From the NCBI GenBank assembly GCA_937919205.1, contig CALFOZ010000224.1, positions 1 to 32,296 on the forward strand: 32,296 nt of DNA, in the 5' to 3' direction. Of this stretch, positions 1-8,272 are shown piece after piece. Within the stretch, counting starts at the first letter, position 1. The number at the start of each line of letters is the position of its first letter. The stretch comes from an uncultured Planctomycetia bacterium. GTDB taxonomy: Bacteria > Planctomycetota > Phycisphaerae > Phycisphaerales > SM1A02. A program made the position numbers and the translations under genes. The notes under the pieces were generated by a model. It was given only the letters and a program-made list of their open reading frames with translations, was not told the DNA's origin and ran no database searches.

Positions 1-553
1 CAAGTTGCGCCTCTGGTAGCGGATACGTGCCTTCTTGCTCGATTGGATTTTGTGTGGCAAGAACAAAGAATGGATTTGAAAGTTTATGAGTGACTCCACC
101 AACGGTCACTTGCCGTTCCTGCATGGACTCCAAAAGAGCGGCTTGTGTTTTGGGAGGCGTTCGATTGATCTCGTCCGCCAAAACAATATTTGAAAAAATT
201 GGACCGCGCACAAATCGAAGCGATCGCATGCCTGTTGATCGATCCTCCTCAATCACCTCCGTGCCAGTGATGTCCGAAGGCATGAGGTCTGGAGTGAATT
301 GAATTCTGCTGAATTGAAGGGAAAGACATTTGGCAAGAGTGGAAATCAATAATGTTTTTGCCAAGCCAGGAACACCCTCCACAACCGAATGCCCGCCGCA
401 CACCATGGCTAAAAGAACCTCGTCCAACACTTGTTCTTGTCCAACTATCACCTTGTGAACTTCGGATCGGACCCGCCCAATCGCTTCACGGGCCCATATG
501 ATTTCATTGGCGATCTCGGATTCAAAAGGATTGTTGGTGGGTGCTTCGCTCAT
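1..553 (-). CDS. MoxR-family AAA+ ATPase (3' end outside window)
   Basis: The reverse complement from an ATG at 553 reads as the N-terminal 184 residues of a MoxR ATPase. Visible are the Walker A motif GVPGLAKT, the segment [15 protein letters not shown], the Walker B region [16 protein letters not shown] and the sensor segment [21 protein letters not shown]. The family acts as a cytoplasmic chaperone-like ATPase, usually encoded beside DUF58 and von Willebrand-type proteins. Those neighbours would lie to the left of this window. The start is only 22 bp from the divergent fpg start. There is no Shine-Dalgarno site, and a TATACT hexamer sits exactly 6 nt before the ATG, so the mRNA may be leaderless. 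The family call is secure. The substrate is unknown. Confidence 0.93.
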   Translation of the reverse strand, partial: MSEAPTNNPFESEIANEIIWAREAIGRVRSEVHKVIVGQEQVLDEVLLAMVCGGHSVVEGVPGLAKTLLISTLAKCLSLQFSRIQFTPDLMPSDITGTEVIEEDRSTGMRSLRFVRGPIFSNIVLADEINRTPPKTQAALLESMQERQVTVGGVTHKLSNPFFVLATQNPIEQEGTYPLPEAQL

Positions 554-559
554 TGAATA

Positions 560-565
560 AGTATA
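560..565 (-). promoter_or_regulatory. Putative -10 box of moxR (leaderless)
   Basis: On the minus strand TATACT is followed by six bases and then the moxR ATG. It overlaps the opposite-strand TAGAGT of fpg by 2 bp. No convincing -35 box is seen 16-18 bp upstream. Confidence 0.5.
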
Positions 566-569
566 GAGT
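564..569 (+). promoter_or_regulatory. Putative -10 box of fpg (leaderless)
   Basis: TAGAGT is followed by TCTCTT and then the GTG start of fpg, the same 6-nt spacing as at moxR. No Shine-Dalgarno site lies in the 22-bp gap. RNA polymerase could not occupy both divergent -10 boxes at once. Confidence 0.45.
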
Positions 570-575
570 TCTCTT

Positions 576-1412
576 GTGCCGGAACTACCAGAAGTTGAAA
601 CTATTTGCCGTGGTTTAACCCAGTTTTGCGTTGGCGCAAAAGTTGTTGGCGTTCGGGTGTATCGAGCCGGTTTTATTAAGGGATCCAAAAACCATCGTGA
701 CCTGTTCGATACTCTCACGGTTGCCCGAGTGCATAGACAAGGAAAACAATTTGCGCTTGAATCGGTTTGTGGACGCGCCCTATTGTTTCACATGGGTATG
801 AGTGGATCGCTTACGGTGTGGCCGTCTGGTTCCACTCCGGCTAAACATGTGCATGTGCTTTGGAGCCTGGCTCGAAACAATACACATTTTGAATTACATC
901 ACAAAGATCCACGGAGATTTGGATATGTCCGCCCATATTCATCCATGCAAAAAATCCGTGAGGATGTTTGGTCAAGACTTGGACCAGATGCGCTTTGTGT
1001 ACAAGTTGATGATCTTGTTTCAATATTTAAAAATAAAAAACTCTCTGCGAAAGCTTGCCTTCTGAACCAATCCAATATTGCGGGTGTGGGAAATATTTAC
1101 GCGGATGAAACATTGTTTCAATCCGCGATTCACCCGCTGAGAAGGGCTGGATCTCTTTCACGGCCGGAGCTTGTAAAACTGATCCATCATCTTCAATTGA
1201 TATTAAATCGATCTATTTGGGGCGGCGGATCCACCATTCAAGATCACCAGGACGCCGCTGGAAAATCAGGCACGTTTCAGAATTGTCACCAGGTGTATGG
1301 TCGTGGCGGATTGCCATGCATGAAGTGTGGCGCGATATTGAAGCAAACTCTATGTTCGCAAAGGACAACCGTATTCTGCGCAATATGTCAGCCTAGAAGG
1401 ACACAAAAATAG
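576..1412 (+). CDS. mutM: Formamidopyrimidine-DNA glycosylase (Fpg/MutM)
   Basis: This is a 278-residue bifunctional base-excision repair enzyme that removes oxidised purines such as 8-oxoguanine and nicks the abasic site. The start is a GTG, which gives the invariant N-terminus MPELPEVET. After Met removal the proline is the Schiff-base nucleophile and the next glutamate is catalytic. Lys in HRQGKQF (about residue 57), the helix-two-turn-helix segment [12 protein letters not shown] (about 164-175) and a C-terminal zinc finger with two CxxC pairs (CMKC and CAIC) complete the active architecture. The length is normal for the family. No Shine-Dalgarno site is present, and a TANNNT hexamer lies 6 nt upstream. 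The gene is divergent from moxR and convergent with dnaA. I see no missing key residue. Confidence 0.96.
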   Translation: MPELPEVETICRGLTQFCVGAKVVGVRVYRAGFIKGSKNHRDLFDTLTVARVHRQGKQFALESVCGRALLFHMGMSGSLTVWPSGSTPAKHVHVLWSLARNNTHFELHHKDPRRFGYVRPYSSMQKIREDVWSRLGPDALCVQVDDLVSIFKNKKLSAKACLLNQSNIAGVGNIYADETLFQSAIHPLRRAGSLSRPELVKLIHHLQLILNRSIWGGGSTIQDHQDAAGKSGTFQNCHQVYGRGGLPCMKCGAILKQTLCSQRTTVFCAICQPRRTQK

Positions 1413-1708
1413 ATCCACACCATGCGTTTGGATTGAATTCTCTTTCTGAGTCATTTCAAGTATCTATTCATAATCATAGATATATGTCCTGTCTGGTTGT
1501 GAATAAACAGCGACATCAATGCGGAAGTAGTTTGGCCACAATGCATAACACTAAACACACGACATGAATAAAATGTCGATTGGCGTTCGTTTTATTTCTG
1601 AAGTTGTCTATAGAAATACATTCAACCCTACAACCCAAGGTTTGACACTTAACAAGCCAGTTGTGGCGACATTCATTGAACGCAAAAGACAGGTTGTTCA
1701 TGCAAAAA
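1413..1708. other. AT-rich convergent gap between fpg and dnaA
   Basis: These 296 bp between two convergent genes hold no convincing gene. There is a perfect 7-bp AT-only inverted repeat (TATCTAT 1461-1467 / ATAGATA 1476-1482) and a 6-bp one (CGACAT 1560-1565 / ATGTCG 1573-1578). Neither is followed by a clear T tract, so they are at best weak terminators. One exact DnaA-box match is annotated separately. A 61-codon plus-strand ORF at 1564-1749 was considered and not called. Confidence 0.6.
1498..1506 (-). promoter_or_regulatory. Candidate DnaA box
   Basis: The minus strand reads TTATTCACA, an exact match to the TTATNCACA DnaA-box consensus, 200 bp past the dnaA stop in an AT-rich gap. Only one perfect copy was found nearby; CTATTCATA at 1464-1472 is a 7 of 9 match. 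A single 9-mer can occur by chance, so its role in replication origin or dnaA control is unproven. Confidence 0.3.
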
Positions 1709-3118
1709 TCAAACGCGACCAACTGGTTGAGAAACTGTCTGAGAATTGAGATTGCTTGTAAGGCTTTCTTCTAATCGGGCAACATCCGCGCGAAGCGAAT
1801 CATCCATCGTGCTTCTAGCGGTAACGGTTCGAACCGCGTGTAAAACCGTGGTGTGGTCGCGACCGCCCAAATATCCTCCAATTTCCTCAAGGCTGTAGCG
1901 TGTGTGGTGTCGGGCCAACCACATACAAACCTGACGCGGCAACACAATGCTTTTATGTCTTCGTTTGCCAACCAAGTCCGACAATTTCACGTCGTAGTAG
2001 CTCACAACCGAATCCAGTATGGACTGCATGGAAGGATGATTATTTTTGGATCCAGACACAAGCGCGACAACCCCAAGAGCCTCTTTGGCAAGATCAAGTT
2101 GAATGGGTCGGCCTGTAGCCAAAGCAAATCCACGAATCTTTGTGAGCGCGCCCTCCAGCTCTCTTATATTTGAATCAATTCTTGCCGCGACATAAGCAGA
2201 TACATCTTCAGGAAGCACAAGATCATGAAGTTTTGCCTTCGCTTTTAGAATGGACACGCGTGTTTCATAACAAGGCCGATCAATACGCGCCACAAGACCA
2301 CTGTTAAATCGACTGACGAGGCGCTGTTCAAGATCTGGAATGTCAGACGGAGCCGCATCCGAACTTAAAACAATTTGACGCCCAGACTGATGAAGCATGT
2401 TGAAGGTATGAAAAAACTCCTCCTGGGTTTGCTCGCGCTTGGATAAGAAGTGGATGTCATCAATCACCAGCAAATCCACATTACGAAAGCGATTACGAAA
2501 ATCATTCATGCGACCAATCTTGACGCATTCAAGAAAGGTTTCCATAAAGGTGTTGCAACTGATGTACAAAATTCTGGCGCTTGGTTGATTGCAGAGAGTT
2601 GCTTGGCAAATAGATTGAAGAAGGTGCGTCTTTCCCAAACCAACCGCGCCGTGCACAAAGAATGGGTTGTAGGCGCGACCAAGCTTGGAGGTAACCGCAA
2701 TCGCCGCCGCATGCGCGAGGCGATTTCCTGGACCAACAACAAACGCATCAAAACAATAGTCGGGACTTAATAAAAGTTGTTCATCAATAAGAATTGGAGC
2801 TTCAGAGACATCCTCACCAAAATTATTTTTAATTACCCGGTCCAACTTGACGGAGGTGTCCACTTTTTCGACTTCAGAAGCGACAAATCGAACAGTTAAA
2901 AGGCGACCCGATGCGGACTGCGCGGCTTCCGTGAATAAAGCCACACACGCCCTTTGTAAATATTTAAGGCGAACCGGTTCATCCACAACCAAGCGAAGTA
3001 AACCGCCCTCTACACCCGCAATTTTGATTTGATCAAACCAGTGGCGGCAAACCTCTGGATGGTGTCGCCGCAGATAGGCGTGCATTTTTTGTTGAAGTTC
3101 TTGATCGGCCGTGGACAT
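1709..3118 (-). CDS. dnaA: Chromosomal replication initiator protein DnaA
   Basis: The 469-residue protein has the full DnaA layout: an N-terminal oligomerisation domain (about 1-85), a short linker, an AAA+ domain with Walker A GAVGLGKT at 157-164 and Walker B LLVIDD at 216-221, an arginine-finger region SRFNSGLV around residue 270, and a C-terminal DNA-binding domain with the signature GRDHTTVLHA at about 419-428. It binds DnaA boxes and opens the origin. The linker is short. The ATG at 3118 fits the family, but no good Shine-Dalgarno site precedes it. Its immediate neighbours here are fpg and an RNase Z-like gene, not the dnaN-recF-gyrB set seen in many bacteria, so the usual origin gene order is absent. 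Confidence 0.97.
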   Translation of the reverse strand: MSTADQELQQKMHAYLRRHHPEVCRHWFDQIKIAGVEGGLLRLVVDEPVRLKYLQRACVALFTEAAQSASGRLLTVRFVASEVEKVDTSVKLDRVIKNNFGEDVSEAPILIDEQLLLSPDYCFDAFVVGPGNRLAHAAAIAVTSKLGRAYNPFFVHGAVGLGKTHLLQSICQATLCNQPSARILYISCNTFMETFLECVKIGRMNDFRNRFRNVDLLVIDDIHFLSKREQTQEEFFHTFNMLHQSGRQIVLSSDAAPSDIPDLEQRLVSRFNSGLVARIDRPCYETRVSILKAKAKLHDLVLPEDVSAYVAARIDSNIRELEGALTKIRGFALATGRPIQLDLAKEALGVVALVSGSKNNHPSMQSILDSVVSYYDVKLSDLVGKRRHKSIVLPRQVCMWLARHHTRYSLEEIGGYLGGRDHTTVLHAVRTVTARSTMDDSLRADVARLEESLTSNLNSQTVSQPVGRV

Positions 3119-3246
3119 TAAATGAGACCCAAATGAGTGATTTGACCGAGCAAAAATTTAAAGATGATCCACGTCCGTTCGAATCATCAAACAAGTAACA
3201 ACCAACACATTCCCGCCCTGCAATCCTTCACAAAGCGAGGTGAGTC

Positions 3247-3275
3247 AATGTAAAACCAGTTGAGCCACTCGTCAA
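3247..3275 (-). promoter_or_regulatory. Candidate sigma-70-type promoter for dnaA
   Basis: On the minus strand TTGACG (3270-3275) is separated by exactly 17 bp from TACATT (3247-3252). This is the best -35/-10 pair I found upstream of dnaA and implies a leader of roughly 120 nt. It is a sequence match only. Confidence 0.4.
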
Positions 3276-3301
3276 CCAAATAAAAGAATTTTGTTAATAA
3301 T

Positions 3302-4258
3302 TTATTTTTCCACGTCGGTCAAAGGCGCTTGCGGAGTCAGGTTTTTTTTCTCTGGCGTCTGACCGCTTGCAAGAACTTGTTGCTCAAGCCGTAGGCGATT
3401 TGCTCTGTGATCCATCAAGATATGCACGCGATCCATGTGCGAGCCTAGAACCTCGTTAAGGCGCTCGCGCGCAAACTGTAAATTTGTGCGACGACTCATG
3501 TGCACAATGACAACTGACTCCGCCTTCCAGGCATCCATAAGAGGCAAAAGATCATCCACATGAATATGCCGACCCACACGAGCCCGATCGCGATGTTCCT
3601 TCTCAAAGAAGGTGCATTCGGTGATCACAATCTTAGCCTTTGAGAACTCATCCCGATAGAGGAAGGGACCAATTTCCGTGTCTCCGGTGTAGGCCACCAA
3701 CGGAATTTCAGAGATGCGTGAAATTTCTGTTCCAGAAATCTTCAACTCACGCAATCGATCTTGTGGCAGTCCCTGAAACTCCTCTTTCAACTTACTGCGA
3801 TTTTCAATCACACAAAATCCCAACGCTGGCGCGGAGTGGCTGACTTCAATTGCACGCACATTTAAATTTGGTCGCAACGCATAGTGGCTGTCAGGTTCAA
3901 TACCCACAATCTCATGTGGTGTCTTTTGTCTTTCCAAATCAATCCAAGACTCCATCATTAATTGAAGTGGGCGAACAAGTTTGGGATGGCACAAAACTCG
4001 CCCCGTACCAAGCTTTTGAAACGAGCGCTGGCTGAACCAATATGGAAGGCCCGCCACGTGATCCATATGGGCGTGGCTTAGACAAACCGTTCCTGCGGCA
4101 AGAGTTGCACGCGGGGACAGGCCAATGTCAAAGACAACATCAAGCTCTGGAACATGCACAACCGCCTGCTCCCCAGCGACACTAATGCCCTGAATGCGGT
4201 ACGGTGGCAGGTAAATGAAGCCTAATTGCCCTTCTCTGGGCGGAGGCTTTGGAACCAT
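3302..4258 (-). CDS. RNase Z-like metallo-beta-lactamase-fold hydrolase
   Basis: The 318-residue protein carries the zinc motif HAHMDH at about residues 62-67. Further ligands match RNase Z in order: VSHSAPALGF (near 139), AYTGDTE (near 189), the ECTFF...GRHIH segment (213-232) and VHMSRRTN (near 251). RNase Z trims the 3' trailer of tRNA precursors. The match in motif order is good, but no flexible-arm exosite is obvious, so a related hydrolase remains possible. The ATG at 4258 was chosen over one at 4336 because AGGAG lies about 8 nt upstream and the upstream codons look unlike a conserved N-terminus. It is transcribed alone, divergent from the Hpt gene. A TACACT -10-like hexamer lies about 50 bp upstream. 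Confidence 0.75.
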   Translation of the reverse strand: MVPKPPPREGQLGFIYLPPYRIQGISVAGEQAVVHVPELDVVFDIGLSPRATLAAGTVCLSHAHMDHVAGLPYWFSQRSFQKLGTGRVLCHPKLVRPLQLMMESWIDLERQKTPHEIVGIEPDSHYALRPNLNVRAIEVSHSAPALGFCVIENRSKLKEEFQGLPQDRLRELKISGTEISRISEIPLVAYTGDTEIGPFLYRDEFSKAKIVITECTFFEKEHRDRARVGRHIHVDDLLPLMDAWKAESVVIVHMSRRTNLQFARERLNEVLGSHMDRVHILMDHRANRLRLEQQVLASGQTPEKKNLTPQAPLTDVEK

Positions 4259-4309
4259 GGTGCAATCTCCTCGAACGACGCTTTCGCGCGGCTGGGCTTG
4301 AAAAAGACA

Positions 4310-4315
4310 AGTGTA
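4310..4315 (-). promoter_or_regulatory. Putative -10 box upstream of the RNase Z-like gene
   Basis: The minus strand reads TTCGCTACACT with TACACT as the likely -10 hexamer. The same TTCGCTAC core precedes the E1 alpha gene and a crotonase gene in this window. TTGTTT lies 15 bp further upstream, a poor -35 spacing. Confidence 0.35.
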
Positions 4316-4471
4316 GCGAATTTTAGCAAGAAACAACCGATAAAAACAAAAAACTTGGAATTTTGTAACTACTCAGCGTGAAACACAAATCAAATTGAAT
4401 AATTAATAGATATGAAACAAGAATTAGTTTTGCAAACACGAAACGGCCGGCGGGAAAGGTTGGAATTAGGC

Positions 4472-4834
4472 ATGAATTTTAAGGAGCCAGAAGACCAAAA
4501 TAAGGGCAAGCCGATTCTAAGCGATTTTTTAGATGATGAATCAATGGTGAAAATTATCCAAGATTTTTTAAATGAAATTCCACATCGAATTGAAACGATT
4601 GAAAGTCACTTTGATTCCGGAAACAAAGAACAGCTATGCAGAATAGTTCATCAACTTAAGGGAGCTGGCAGTGGATATGGGTTTAAGATAATAACCACAA
4701 ATGCGCAGGCGCTTGAAAAAAAAATAAGACTTGCCGAAGATGCGTGGCAAAAAACAGCCAGCAAGGCGCGAGAAAATTTAGTGGCTATTCTTTATCGGGT
4801 GTATGCGGGGCGAAATATTTCAGGACAGGCGTAA
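4472..4834 (+). CDS. Hpt-domain phosphotransfer protein
   Basis: The protein of about 120 residues is a histidine phosphotransfer domain. The motif HQLKGAGSGYGF places the phospho-accepting histidine at residue 60 (counted from the ATG at 4472), in a helical bundle beginning at LDDESMVKIIQDFL. Such proteins pass phosphate between a hybrid sensor kinase and a response regulator. The next gene, a REC-GGDEF protein, starts 3-6 bp after its stop and is the obvious partner. An upstream ATG at 4412 would add 20 residues rich in Arg and Lys. I prefer 4472, where purine-rich sequence precedes the ATG, but the choice is uncertain because a TAATTA hexamer lies 6 nt before 4412. Confidence 0.85.
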   Translation: MNFKEPEDQNKGKPILSDFLDDESMVKIIQDFLNEIPHRIETIESHFDSGNKEQLCRIVHQLKGAGSGYGFKIITTNAQALEKKIRLAEDAWQKTASKARENLVAILYRVYAGRNISGQA

Positions 4835-4837
4835 GGC

Positions 4838-5758
4838 GTGGTGCAAAATAAAATTATTCCTAAAGTTCTTGCTATTGATGATTCAGAATTGATTCATAGA
4901 CTTCTAGAGGCGCGCCTTCAGGGCGAGGATCTTGAATTACACAGCGCGACCAGTTCCGAGGAGGGATTACAGAAGGCGAGAGCATTAAAACCGGAACTTA
5001 TTTTGCTTGATATTTCGATGGAGGGGATGAATGGATTCGAATTGCTTGACAAGCTGAAAGAAGACACCGGGACACAAAATATAGCCGTGATATTTATTAG
5101 TGGAACGGACGAACCAATGGACAAGGTGCGCGGCCTTGATATGGGTGCGATTGATTTCATAACCAAACCATTTGATGCATTTGAATTAAAGGCGCGCGTT
5201 CGCAGTGCGCTTCGCAACCAGTATTTAATGAGAATGTTGGAGCAAAGAGCGCAACTTGATGGATTGACGGGACTATGGAACCGCACATATTTTGACAATC
5301 GACTTACACAAGAAGTTTCCGAAGCCAAGCGACATCAGCGCGCCCTCACCCTAGTGCTGTGTGATATAGATCGATTTAAAAGATTAAACGATCAGTTTGG
5401 TCACCCGTTTGGTGATCGAGTTTTAAAACACGTCTCCCAAATTTTTTCGGGCGGTCGTACCAGTGACATTGTGTGTAGATATGGTGGAGAGGAATTTGGA
5501 TTGATTTTTCCATCAACAAATATTGAGCGGGGTTGCGAGGTCGCGGAAAGACTTCGCGTGGCTATAGAGGCGGCAAAGTGGTCCGGAAATCCTGACCTAG
5601 TTGTCACCGCAAGCTTTGGTGTGTGCGATATGGAGTGTTTGGAGGGTGATTTAACACCCGAGGCAATGTTAAAATTGGCAGACAAGATGCTTTATAAAGC
5701 CAAACAAAGCGGACGGAATTGCGTGAAGTGCGCGAAAAAGAAAAAAGACGAAATTTAA
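4838..5758 (+). CDS. Response regulator with diguanylate cyclase output (REC-GGDEF)
   Basis: The 306-residue protein has a receiver domain at about 8-125, with acidic pair D14-D15, phospho-acceptor D58 in LILLDISMEGMNG and Lys110 in FITKPF. A GGDEF domain follows from about residue 140. Its active-site loop is YGGEEF (215-220), a form typical of active diguanylate cyclases. RTSD at 207-210 sits five residues before it, as expected of the inhibitory c-di-GMP binding site. It should make c-di-GMP when phosphorylated and be product-inhibited. The start is GTG at 4838 or 4841, just after the Hpt stop, which suggests translational coupling. The lysine-rich tail is unremarkable. RecO follows 18 bp downstream. 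Confidence 0.94.
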   Translation: MVQNKIIPKVLAIDDSELIHRLLEARLQGEDLELHSATSSEEGLQKARALKPELILLDISMEGMNGFELLDKLKEDTGTQNIAVIFISGTDEPMDKVRGLDMGAIDFITKPFDAFELKARVRSALRNQYLMRMLEQRAQLDGLTGLWNRTYFDNRLTQEVSEAKRHQRALTLVLCDIDRFKRLNDQFGHPFGDRVLKHVSQIFSGGRTSDIVCRYGGEEFGLIFPSTNIERGCEVAERLRVAIEAAKWSGNPDLVVTASFGVCDMECLEGDLTPEAMLKLADKMLYKAKQSGRNCVKCAKKKKDEI

Positions 5759-5776
5759 AAAATCACAGCAAACACA

Positions 5777-6529
5777 GTGTCCGCAACCATAGATCAAGCA
5801 CTTTGCATACGCCACTGGGATTGGTCTGAAACAAGCCAGACCGTGGTTCTTTTCACCAAGACAAACGGAATTCTTCGCGGATTGGCCAAGGGATCAAAGC
5901 GCGATAAAGGAAAGTTTTCTGGCGGATTTGATGTTCTTTCTCAAGGCGAGATTGGATTTTTATTGAAGCGTGATAGCGAATTAGCCACACTAACCGAGTG
6001 GGATGTTCGCGAAACATTTCCCGCACTAAGGGACAATCTTCGGGCGAATAAAGCGGGCTGGTATGCCGCCGACATGTTAAACAGAATGTTGCCGGCGCTT
6101 GATCCACATCCCGGACTGTATGAAATGACGCTGAATCTTTTAAGGGCGCTTCAGTTGGGAAGCGCCCCAACGCTTTGTCTTTTAAGATTTCAATGGTCGC
6201 TTTTAGAGGAAACGGGTTGGCGACCAGAACTTACAGATCCAGATCCCGGCGCGGCCACACTGGCGTTTGATCCAGTCGCTGGAAAATTTACAGTTGATTC
6301 TGGCGACCCAAACTGCTGGAGAATAAGAAGAGGAACAATACTTACCTTGGAGTCGCTTGCTTGCAATATGGATCCATCAAGCGATGAAGAAAGCTTGGTC
6401 AGGGCGAATAGATTGTTGGCGGCGCATTTAAGAAATGTTTTGGCGGAGGAGCCAATGACAATGGCGGCCGTGTTTGGAGCGCTTCCAACAAGCGTTCAAA
6501 AACCAACACGAATTCGATCAGCGTCGTGA
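5777..6529 (+). CDS. recO: DNA repair protein RecO
   Basis: The protein of 250 residues begins at a GTG with an OB-fold-like segment (ALCIRHWDWSETSQTVVLFT, then GILRGLAKGSKR) typical of RecO. A helical region follows (ADMLNRMLPALDPHPGLYE and LLRFQWSLLEETGWRPEL) that matches the RecO C-terminal core. RecO loads RecA on SSB-coated DNA together with RecR. No CxxC zinc pair is visible, as in the E. coli form. It lies 18 bp after the REC-GGDEF gene on the same strand and is probably cotranscribed with it. Its stop is one base from the stop of the convergent PilZ gene. Confidence 0.88.
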   Translation: MSATIDQALCIRHWDWSETSQTVVLFTKTNGILRGLAKGSKRDKGKFSGGFDVLSQGEIGFLLKRDSELATLTEWDVRETFPALRDNLRANKAGWYAADMLNRMLPALDPHPGLYEMTLNLLRALQLGSAPTLCLLRFQWSLLEETGWRPELTDPDPGAATLAFDPVAGKFTVDSGDPNCWRIRRGTILTLESLACNMDPSSDEESLVRANRLLAAHLRNVLAEEPMTMAAVFGALPTSVQKPTRIRSAS

Positions 6530-6530
6530 T

Positions 6531-6881
6531 TTAAAAGAAGCGCATTCCAGCCTCGTAGTATTTTAACTGACCGGTTGAATCACGAACCGGCTTGCACCAA
6601 GCCACCATGCATGTTCGATTTATTCGAATTCCGGTTGGGCGGTGCATTACAGCTAGGCCCGTTAATCCATCAGGAAGATAGCACTCGCAAAAAATCTTTG
6701 CGCCATTTTCACTGATGTTAAAATTTGAATATGCGCGAAGTTGATCAGGTTCATGGTGCCAAGCGATCAGGAGTTCTCCAGAAGCAACAACGCGTTCTTT
6801 GTCACGGCGATTGTGCAAGGAAACAGATCGACAATTGTCGACGGGTTCATATTGGCTGGCTTCCTCAAATTTAAAATCCAT
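6531..6881 (-). CDS. PilZ-domain protein (probable c-di-GMP receptor)
   Basis: The 116-residue protein shows the two PilZ signatures: RxxxR at R26-R30 within HNRRDKERV, and an NxSxxG motif at 55-60 (FNISENGAKI) where many family members have Asp in place of Asn. The C-terminal YEAGMRFF also fits the closing strand of the barrel. PilZ domains bind c-di-GMP and then act on a partner protein. It is a stand-alone domain with no signal peptide. It lies convergent with the Hpt, GGDEF and recO run. The ATG at 6881 is preferred over an in-frame TTG at 6887. Neither has a clear Shine-Dalgarno site. Confidence 0.82.
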   Translation of the reverse strand: MDFKFEEASQYEPVDNCRSVSLHNRRDKERVVASGELLIAWHHEPDQLRAYSNFNISENGAKIFCECYLPDGLTGLAVMHRPTGIRINRTCMVAWCKPVRDSTGQLKYYEAGMRFF

Positions 6882-7006
6882 AGGCAAATAGTCTTATTCA
6901 CTTGGCAAAACAAATAAAAAACCACGCAATTTGCTGGAAATAAACCCACTATTTTATTTTTGCAAATAATCAAACACCCGATAAGCAACAATCAACTACT
7001 GGCAAC

Positions 7007-7012
7007 TAGAAT
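7007..7012 (+). promoter_or_regulatory. Putative -10 box of the M16 peptidase gene (leaderless)
   Basis: TAGAAT is followed by CAACAT and then the ATG at 7019. No Shine-Dalgarno site is present. The 130-bp divergent gap with the PilZ gene is AT-rich and contains TTATTT 6954-6959 / AAATAA 6964-6969 as a small inverted repeat. Confidence 0.5.
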
Positions 7013-7018
7013 CAACAT

Positions 7019-8248
7019 ATGACATTTGTATATAAAGAAGCGCGGCTCTCAAACGCATTACTGCTTGTGGGGGAAATTGATCCAAGCACACACACGGCGG
7101 CCGCGGGTTTCTTTGTTCGAACCGGAGCTAGAGATGAGCCATCAGCAATTATGGGCGTAAGCCACTTTCTTGAACACATGATGTTTAAAGGATCCATTCA
7201 CAGAAGCGCCCTGGATGTCAACAATGACTTTGATCAAATTGGAGCCAGCCACAACGCGTTTACCAGTGGAGAGATGACAGCGTTTCACGCCCACGTGTTG
7301 CCGGAGCACCTTTCATCTGCGATCGAGATTTTGTCGGATATTCTTAGACCGGCGTTGCGCAAAGAGGATTTTGAAGAAGAGCGCGGTGTGATTCTTGAAG
7401 AAATTGCGATGTATGAAGACAACCCATTTATGGGCCTGTATGAAAAAATGATGGAGGCGTATTACAAGGATCATCCACTGGCGCACCGGGTGCTTGGCAC
7501 AAAAAAAACAGTGAGCGAATTGCCCCTGGCAAACATGACGGAGTACTTCAACAATCGTTACGCCGCGGACAATCTAATACTTGCCGTTGCTGGACAGCTT
7601 GATTTTGAAAAAATAACGAGCGAGGCGGAAAAGCTGTGCGGTCATTGGCCGCGAGGAAAGCCAGGTAGGAAACAACCAGCGTTTGTGGCTACGCCAAAGG
7701 AATTCACAAACGTGGTTGAAAAAACAAACCGTGCGTATATAGGCATGATGATGCCAGCGCCAGCCCTGGGTGACGCGCGTCGTTACGCCAGTAGTTTGAT
7801 AAGTCAAATTATTGGTGATCGAGAGGGAAGCAAGTTTTATTGGAGTGTTGTGGAAACTGGACTTGCGGAAGAGGCATCATGTTCATTTGAGGGGCGCGAT
7901 GGTCTGGGTGAGTATTTGGTGTTCGCGGCGTGTGATCAGAAAAATATCGACGAGGTGGAGAAACGACTGCGCAAGGAAATGTTGGAACTGGATACATCCA
8001 TTGAGCAAGAAGAATTGGATCGCGCCCGCGCCCGCATCGCCACAGGAATAGCGTTGGCAAGCGAGCGTCCATCCGGACGCATGCATCGATTGGGTTCCCA
8101 GTGGGCTTATGGATTGCCGCCAATACCGATTGAGCAAGAAATGGATCGCATCGAGAAGTTGACGCTGAAGGATCTGCGAGATTGCTTGAAAGAATTTCCA
8201 CTTCAACCAATTGTTGTTGGAAGATTGTTGCCAGCAAAAACTAAATAA
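7019..8248 (+). CDS. M16-family zinc metallopeptidase
   Basis: The 409-residue protein has the inverted zinc motif HFLEH at 49-53, followed by ERGVILEE, whose last Glu (128) is the expected third zinc ligand. NAFTSGEMTAFHAHVLPEH and YAADNLILAVAGQLD are typical of the PqqL/processing-peptidase group of about 400-430 residues. No signal peptide is visible, so it is probably cytoplasmic unless exported otherwise. Many bacteria encode active and inactive M16 partners side by side, but only this active form is present here. The substrate cannot be told. It ends 24 bp from the convergent lipA stop with no clear terminator between. Confidence 0.93.
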   Translation: MTFVYKEARLSNALLLVGEIDPSTHTAAAGFFVRTGARDEPSAIMGVSHFLEHMMFKGSIHRSALDVNNDFDQIGASHNAFTSGEMTAFHAHVLPEHLSSAIEILSDILRPALRKEDFEEERGVILEEIAMYEDNPFMGLYEKMMEAYYKDHPLAHRVLGTKKTVSELPLANMTEYFNNRYAADNLILAVAGQLDFEKITSEAEKLCGHWPRGKPGRKQPAFVATPKEFTNVVEKTNRAYIGMMMPAPALGDARRYASSLISQIIGDREGSKFYWSVVETGLAEEASCSFEGRDGLGEYLVFAACDQKNIDEVEKRLRKEMLELDTSIEQEELDRARARIATGIALASERPSGRMHRLGSQWAYGLPPIPIEQEMDRIEKLTLKDLRDCLKEFPLQPIVVGRLLPAKTK

Positions 8249-8272
8249 CCCAGAAAGCAAACGACCAATTCT

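Noticed and set aside
1560..1578. Hairpin CGACAT-N7-ATGTCG as a dnaA or fpg terminator
   Set aside because: Only 6 bp of stem and no T tract directly after it on either strand.
1564..1749. Plus-strand ORF of 61 codons between fpg and dnaA
   Set aside because: It runs 41 bp into the 3' end of dnaA on the other strand, has no Shine-Dalgarno site, and the hexamer 6 nt upstream is TAAACA, not TANNNT. No family resemblance was seen.
1815..1845. Sequence GGTTCGAACC as a possible tRNA T-arm
   Set aside because: It lies within the dnaA coding sequence and no acceptor or anticodon arms could be drawn around it.
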